In this document: positions 62,425-64,000 of the stretch, one piece after another | How positions within the stretch are numbered: position 1 is the stretch's first letter | How the letters are laid out: the number at the start of each line of letters is the position of its first letter | Assembly: GCF_037892605.1 (NCBI RefSeq) | Contig: NZ_JBBKTU010000001.1 | Location: 930,001 to 994,000, forward strand | Length of the DNA stretch: 64,000 nt | Direction: 5' to 3' | Origin: Lacibacter sp. H407 | Lineage (GTDB): Bacteria > Bacteroidota > Bacteroidia > Chitinophagales > Chitinophagaceae | The notes under the pieces: model-generated | What the model saw: only the letters and a program-made list of their open reading frames with translations | Database searches by the model: none | Told to the model about the DNA's origin: nothing | Made by a program: the position numbers and the translations under genes

Positions 62425-63264
62425 TTAATAAAACGTCTTTCGGTTCCGTTTGTTCCAATACCACACTAATAAAAATCCGATCAAAGCCCCGCCAAGGTGT
62501 GCAAAGTGTGCCACACTGCCGCCACTGTTTCGTACGCCCATCCAAAGTTCGGCAGCAGCATACAAAATCACAAACCATTTTGCTTTTATCGGGAAGAAAA
62601 AATAAATATAAATGAGTGTGTTGGGGAAGAGGTAACCAAATGCTGCCAGGCAACCAAATACAGCGCCCGATGCACCAACGGTTGGTCGGCTCAAAATCGA
62701 TTGCGAACCTTCTTTTACATATACGATACTGTCGTTGATATAGGCAGGATTGCTCAGATCAGTTGACCAGCGATTGGCCAGTGTGTTGAGTTGTTCAACA
62801 TTCATTTCTCTTCCTACGCCATGTTCCTGAAAAAAAGCAATGAACTTACCGGGCGAAGGTGACAATTGAAATGCAGCCACATCACTCAACATCGGTTGCA
62901 TTTCGTACGATAGCCAACCGAGATGTATCGCTGCCGCACCTAATCCACACAATACATAAAACGTAAGAAAACGTTTGGAGCCCCAGAAATTTTCCAGCAT
63001 ATTTCCAAACATCCACAAGGCAAACATGTTGAAGAAGAAGTGAAAGAAATCGCCATGCATAAACATGTGCGTTACCAGCTGGTGCGGCTTAAACAAATCG
63101 GACTGCACATTATGCAATGCAAATAAATCAATGATCGCCTGCTCATTACCCCATGCACCACTGGTGTATTGCGCCAGCAATACAAGGCCGTTGATAATGA
63201 TGAGATTTTTAATTACTGGAGGCAGTACATTAAAACCACCCGGACGTACTTGCTGATAACTCAC
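62425..63264 (-). CDS. Rhomboid-family intramembrane serine protease, first of a tandem pair
   Basis: 279 residues from a GTG at 63264; no ATG fits, and the sequence SYQQVRPGGFNVLPPVIKNL resembles the start of related proteins. Six membrane helices with HGDFFHFFFNMFALWMFG (HxxxN), VGASGAVFGCLAAFGYLFPN (GxSG, catalytic Ser) and HFAHLGGALIGFLL (catalytic His). All active-site residues are present. A long loop between helices one and two or so (about 120-170) is unusual. It is the first gene of the rhomboid-rhomboid-EEP operon. Confidence 0.9.
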   Translation of the reverse strand: MSYQQVRPGGFNVLPPVIKNLIIINGLVLLAQYTSGAWGNEQAIIDLFALHNVQSDLFKPHQLVTHMFMHGDFFHFFFNMFALWMFGNMLENFWGSKRFLTFYVLCGLGAAAIHLGWLSYEMQPMLSDVAAFQLSPSPGKFIAFFQEHGVGREMNVEQLNTLANRWSTDLSNPAYINDSIVYVKEGSQSILSRPTVGASGAVFGCLAAFGYLFPNTLIYIYFFFPIKAKWFVILYAAAELWMGVRNSGGSVAHFAHLGGALIGFLLVWYWNKRNRKTFY

Positions 63265-63364
63265 TATAAACTTATTTGAGAGGTTAACTGCGAATTTCGG
63301 AATAGATCATGAAACCCACCTGAAAACATTTTGACGGAAACGTTAAATCAAGTTTCGTTTACGA

Positions 63365-64000
63365 CTAACGCAACACCAACGCCGCCACATTTTCAATATG
63401 GTGCGTATGCGGAAACATATCAACCGGTTGCAACTGTTCCACCACATATTTTTCGTTGAGCAGCTGCAAGTCTCTTGCCTGTGTAGCAGGGTTACAACTT
63501 ACATACACAATACGTGGCGCTTCGATCTCCAGCAGTTTACGCACCAACTTTTCGTGCATGCCTACCCGTGGCGGATCGGTAATGATCACATCAGGGCGAC
63601 CATGCTCCGCAAAAAACTCATCATTGCAGATATCAATTACATCACCTGCATAAAACGAAGTGTTGGATAAACCGTTCGCCTGTGCATTCAATTTTGCATC
63701 TTCAATTGCTTCGGTTACTGCTTCTACGCCGATGATTTTTTTTGCTCCCTTGCTGCAAAAGATACCAATGCTGCCGGTACCACAATAGAGATCGTACAAG
63801 GTTTCGTTACCGGTTAGTTTTGCAAACTCCCTTGTGATCCTGTATAATTCTTCGCCCTGCTTGGTATTGGTTTGAAAAAAAGATTTCGGACCGATCTTGA
63901 ACACAAACTCTTCCAGCTTTTCATTTACATAACCACTGCCAAAATAGGTTTGCGGCTGCAGATCATAAATACTATCGTTCCATTTGGGGTTGATGGTATA
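63365..64000 (-). CDS. 23S rRNA (uracil-C5)-methyltransferase RlmD-type, 3' part
   Basis: The reading frame is open to the right edge (TINPKWNDSIYDLQPQTYFG then SGYVNEKLEEFVFKIGPKSF), so the gene is cut by the window end. Visible motifs: the SAM-binding LYDLYCGTGSIGIFCSKGAK, the DPPRVGMHEKLV motif and the catalytic Cys in YVSCNPATQARDL. This is the RumA/RlmD-TrmA class that methylates uracil in rRNA or tRNA. The internal GTG used as a start by a simple ORF finder is not the real start. The class is certain; exact target uridine is inferred. Confidence 0.9.
   Translation of the reverse strand, partial: YTINPKWNDSIYDLQPQTYFGSGYVNEKLEEFVFKIGPKSFFQTNTKQGEELYRITREFAKLTGNETLYDLYCGTGSIGIFCSKGAKKIIGVEAVTEAIEDAKLNAQANGLSNTSFYAGDVIDICNDEFFAEHGRPDVIITDPPRVGMHEKLVRKLLEIEAPRIVYVSCNPATQARDLQLLNEKYVVEQLQPVDMFPHTHHIENVAALVLR

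Noticed and set aside
1-64000. tRNA, rRNA, prophage, insertion sequences, toxin-antitoxin or restriction systems
   Set aside because: No cloverleaf, transposase, integrase, toxin pair or restriction enzyme sequence was seen on reading the intergenic regions and ORFs.

Overview
The window looks like chromosomal DNA of a Bacteroidota member, most likely a Chitinophagaceae-type aerobe. The evidence is SusC/SusD pairs, type IX secretion (T9SS) C-terminal sorting domains, an S46 dipeptidyl peptidase, a LytTR/LytS-type two-component pair, promoters of the Bacteroidota type (TTTG / TAnnTTTG) and near absence of Shine-Dalgarno dependence. No tRNA, rRNA, CRISPR array, prophage, IS element or origin was recognised. 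Both ends cut a gene: the start of an isoprenyl transferase on the left and an RlmD-type rRNA methyltransferase on the right.

Layout. 0.2-12.6 kb: an alpha-glucan (starch/glycogen type) utilisation locus on the minus strand (SusC, SusD, two SusE/F-like lipoproteins, a T9SS-exported GH13 enzyme) with a divergent AraC-type regulator and a membrane amidohydrolase. 12.8-15.5 kb: ligA and a NUMOD4/HNH/HTH protein. 15.6-21.7 kb: a 1219-residue calcium-binding-repeat surface protein with perfectly periodic 210-bp repeats, a T9SS partner, and a divergent AraC regulator. 21.8-28.7 kb: DUF2461 protein, asd, a lamin-tail-domain surface protein, a kinase-like protein and a PfkB sugar kinase. 28.8-43.8 kb: phenylacetate catabolism in two blocks (TetR, paaEABCD; then paaG, paaI, paaY), separated by sugar-oxidoreductase/isomerase-type genes, MgtC and a secreted beta-helix/T9SS pair. 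43.9-64 kb: small membrane proteins, obg, CPBP protease, a dipeptide module (S46 DPP7-like peptidase plus dipeptide epimerase), DNA glycosylase, an LpxH-like phosphatase with a glycosyltransferase, a LytS/LytTR pair, a fasciclin lipoprotein, cysS, and a tandem rhomboid plus EEP-nuclease operon.

Most interesting observation. Two unannotated tiny ORFs look like ribosome-mediated leader peptides. Upstream of asd, an 18-codon ORF encodes MMIIKHTKRTKKQFRKGR (11 of 18 residues are Met, Ile, Lys or Thr, the aspartate-family amino acids). It is followed by an intrinsic terminator, and its 3' end can pair with the terminator's 5' arm as an antiterminator. Upstream of cysS, a 14-codon ORF encodes MKNLVHTCCCFCCC. 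Both start codons lie only 5-6 nt after a perfect TAnnTTTG promoter box, so both would be essentially leaderless. Together they suggest a class of leaderless amino-acid-sensing leader ORFs in this lineage.

The intergenic DNA also carries many dispersed palindromic elements of the REP type. Two repeat-derived stretches are translated in frame within PaaE and PaaA, and a REP doublet lies inside the asd leader. Several dyads look like operators: before the DUF2461 gene, before paaA, and a 21-bp-spaced direct repeat before the second AraC gene. All functional statements come from reading the sequence; no database search was run.
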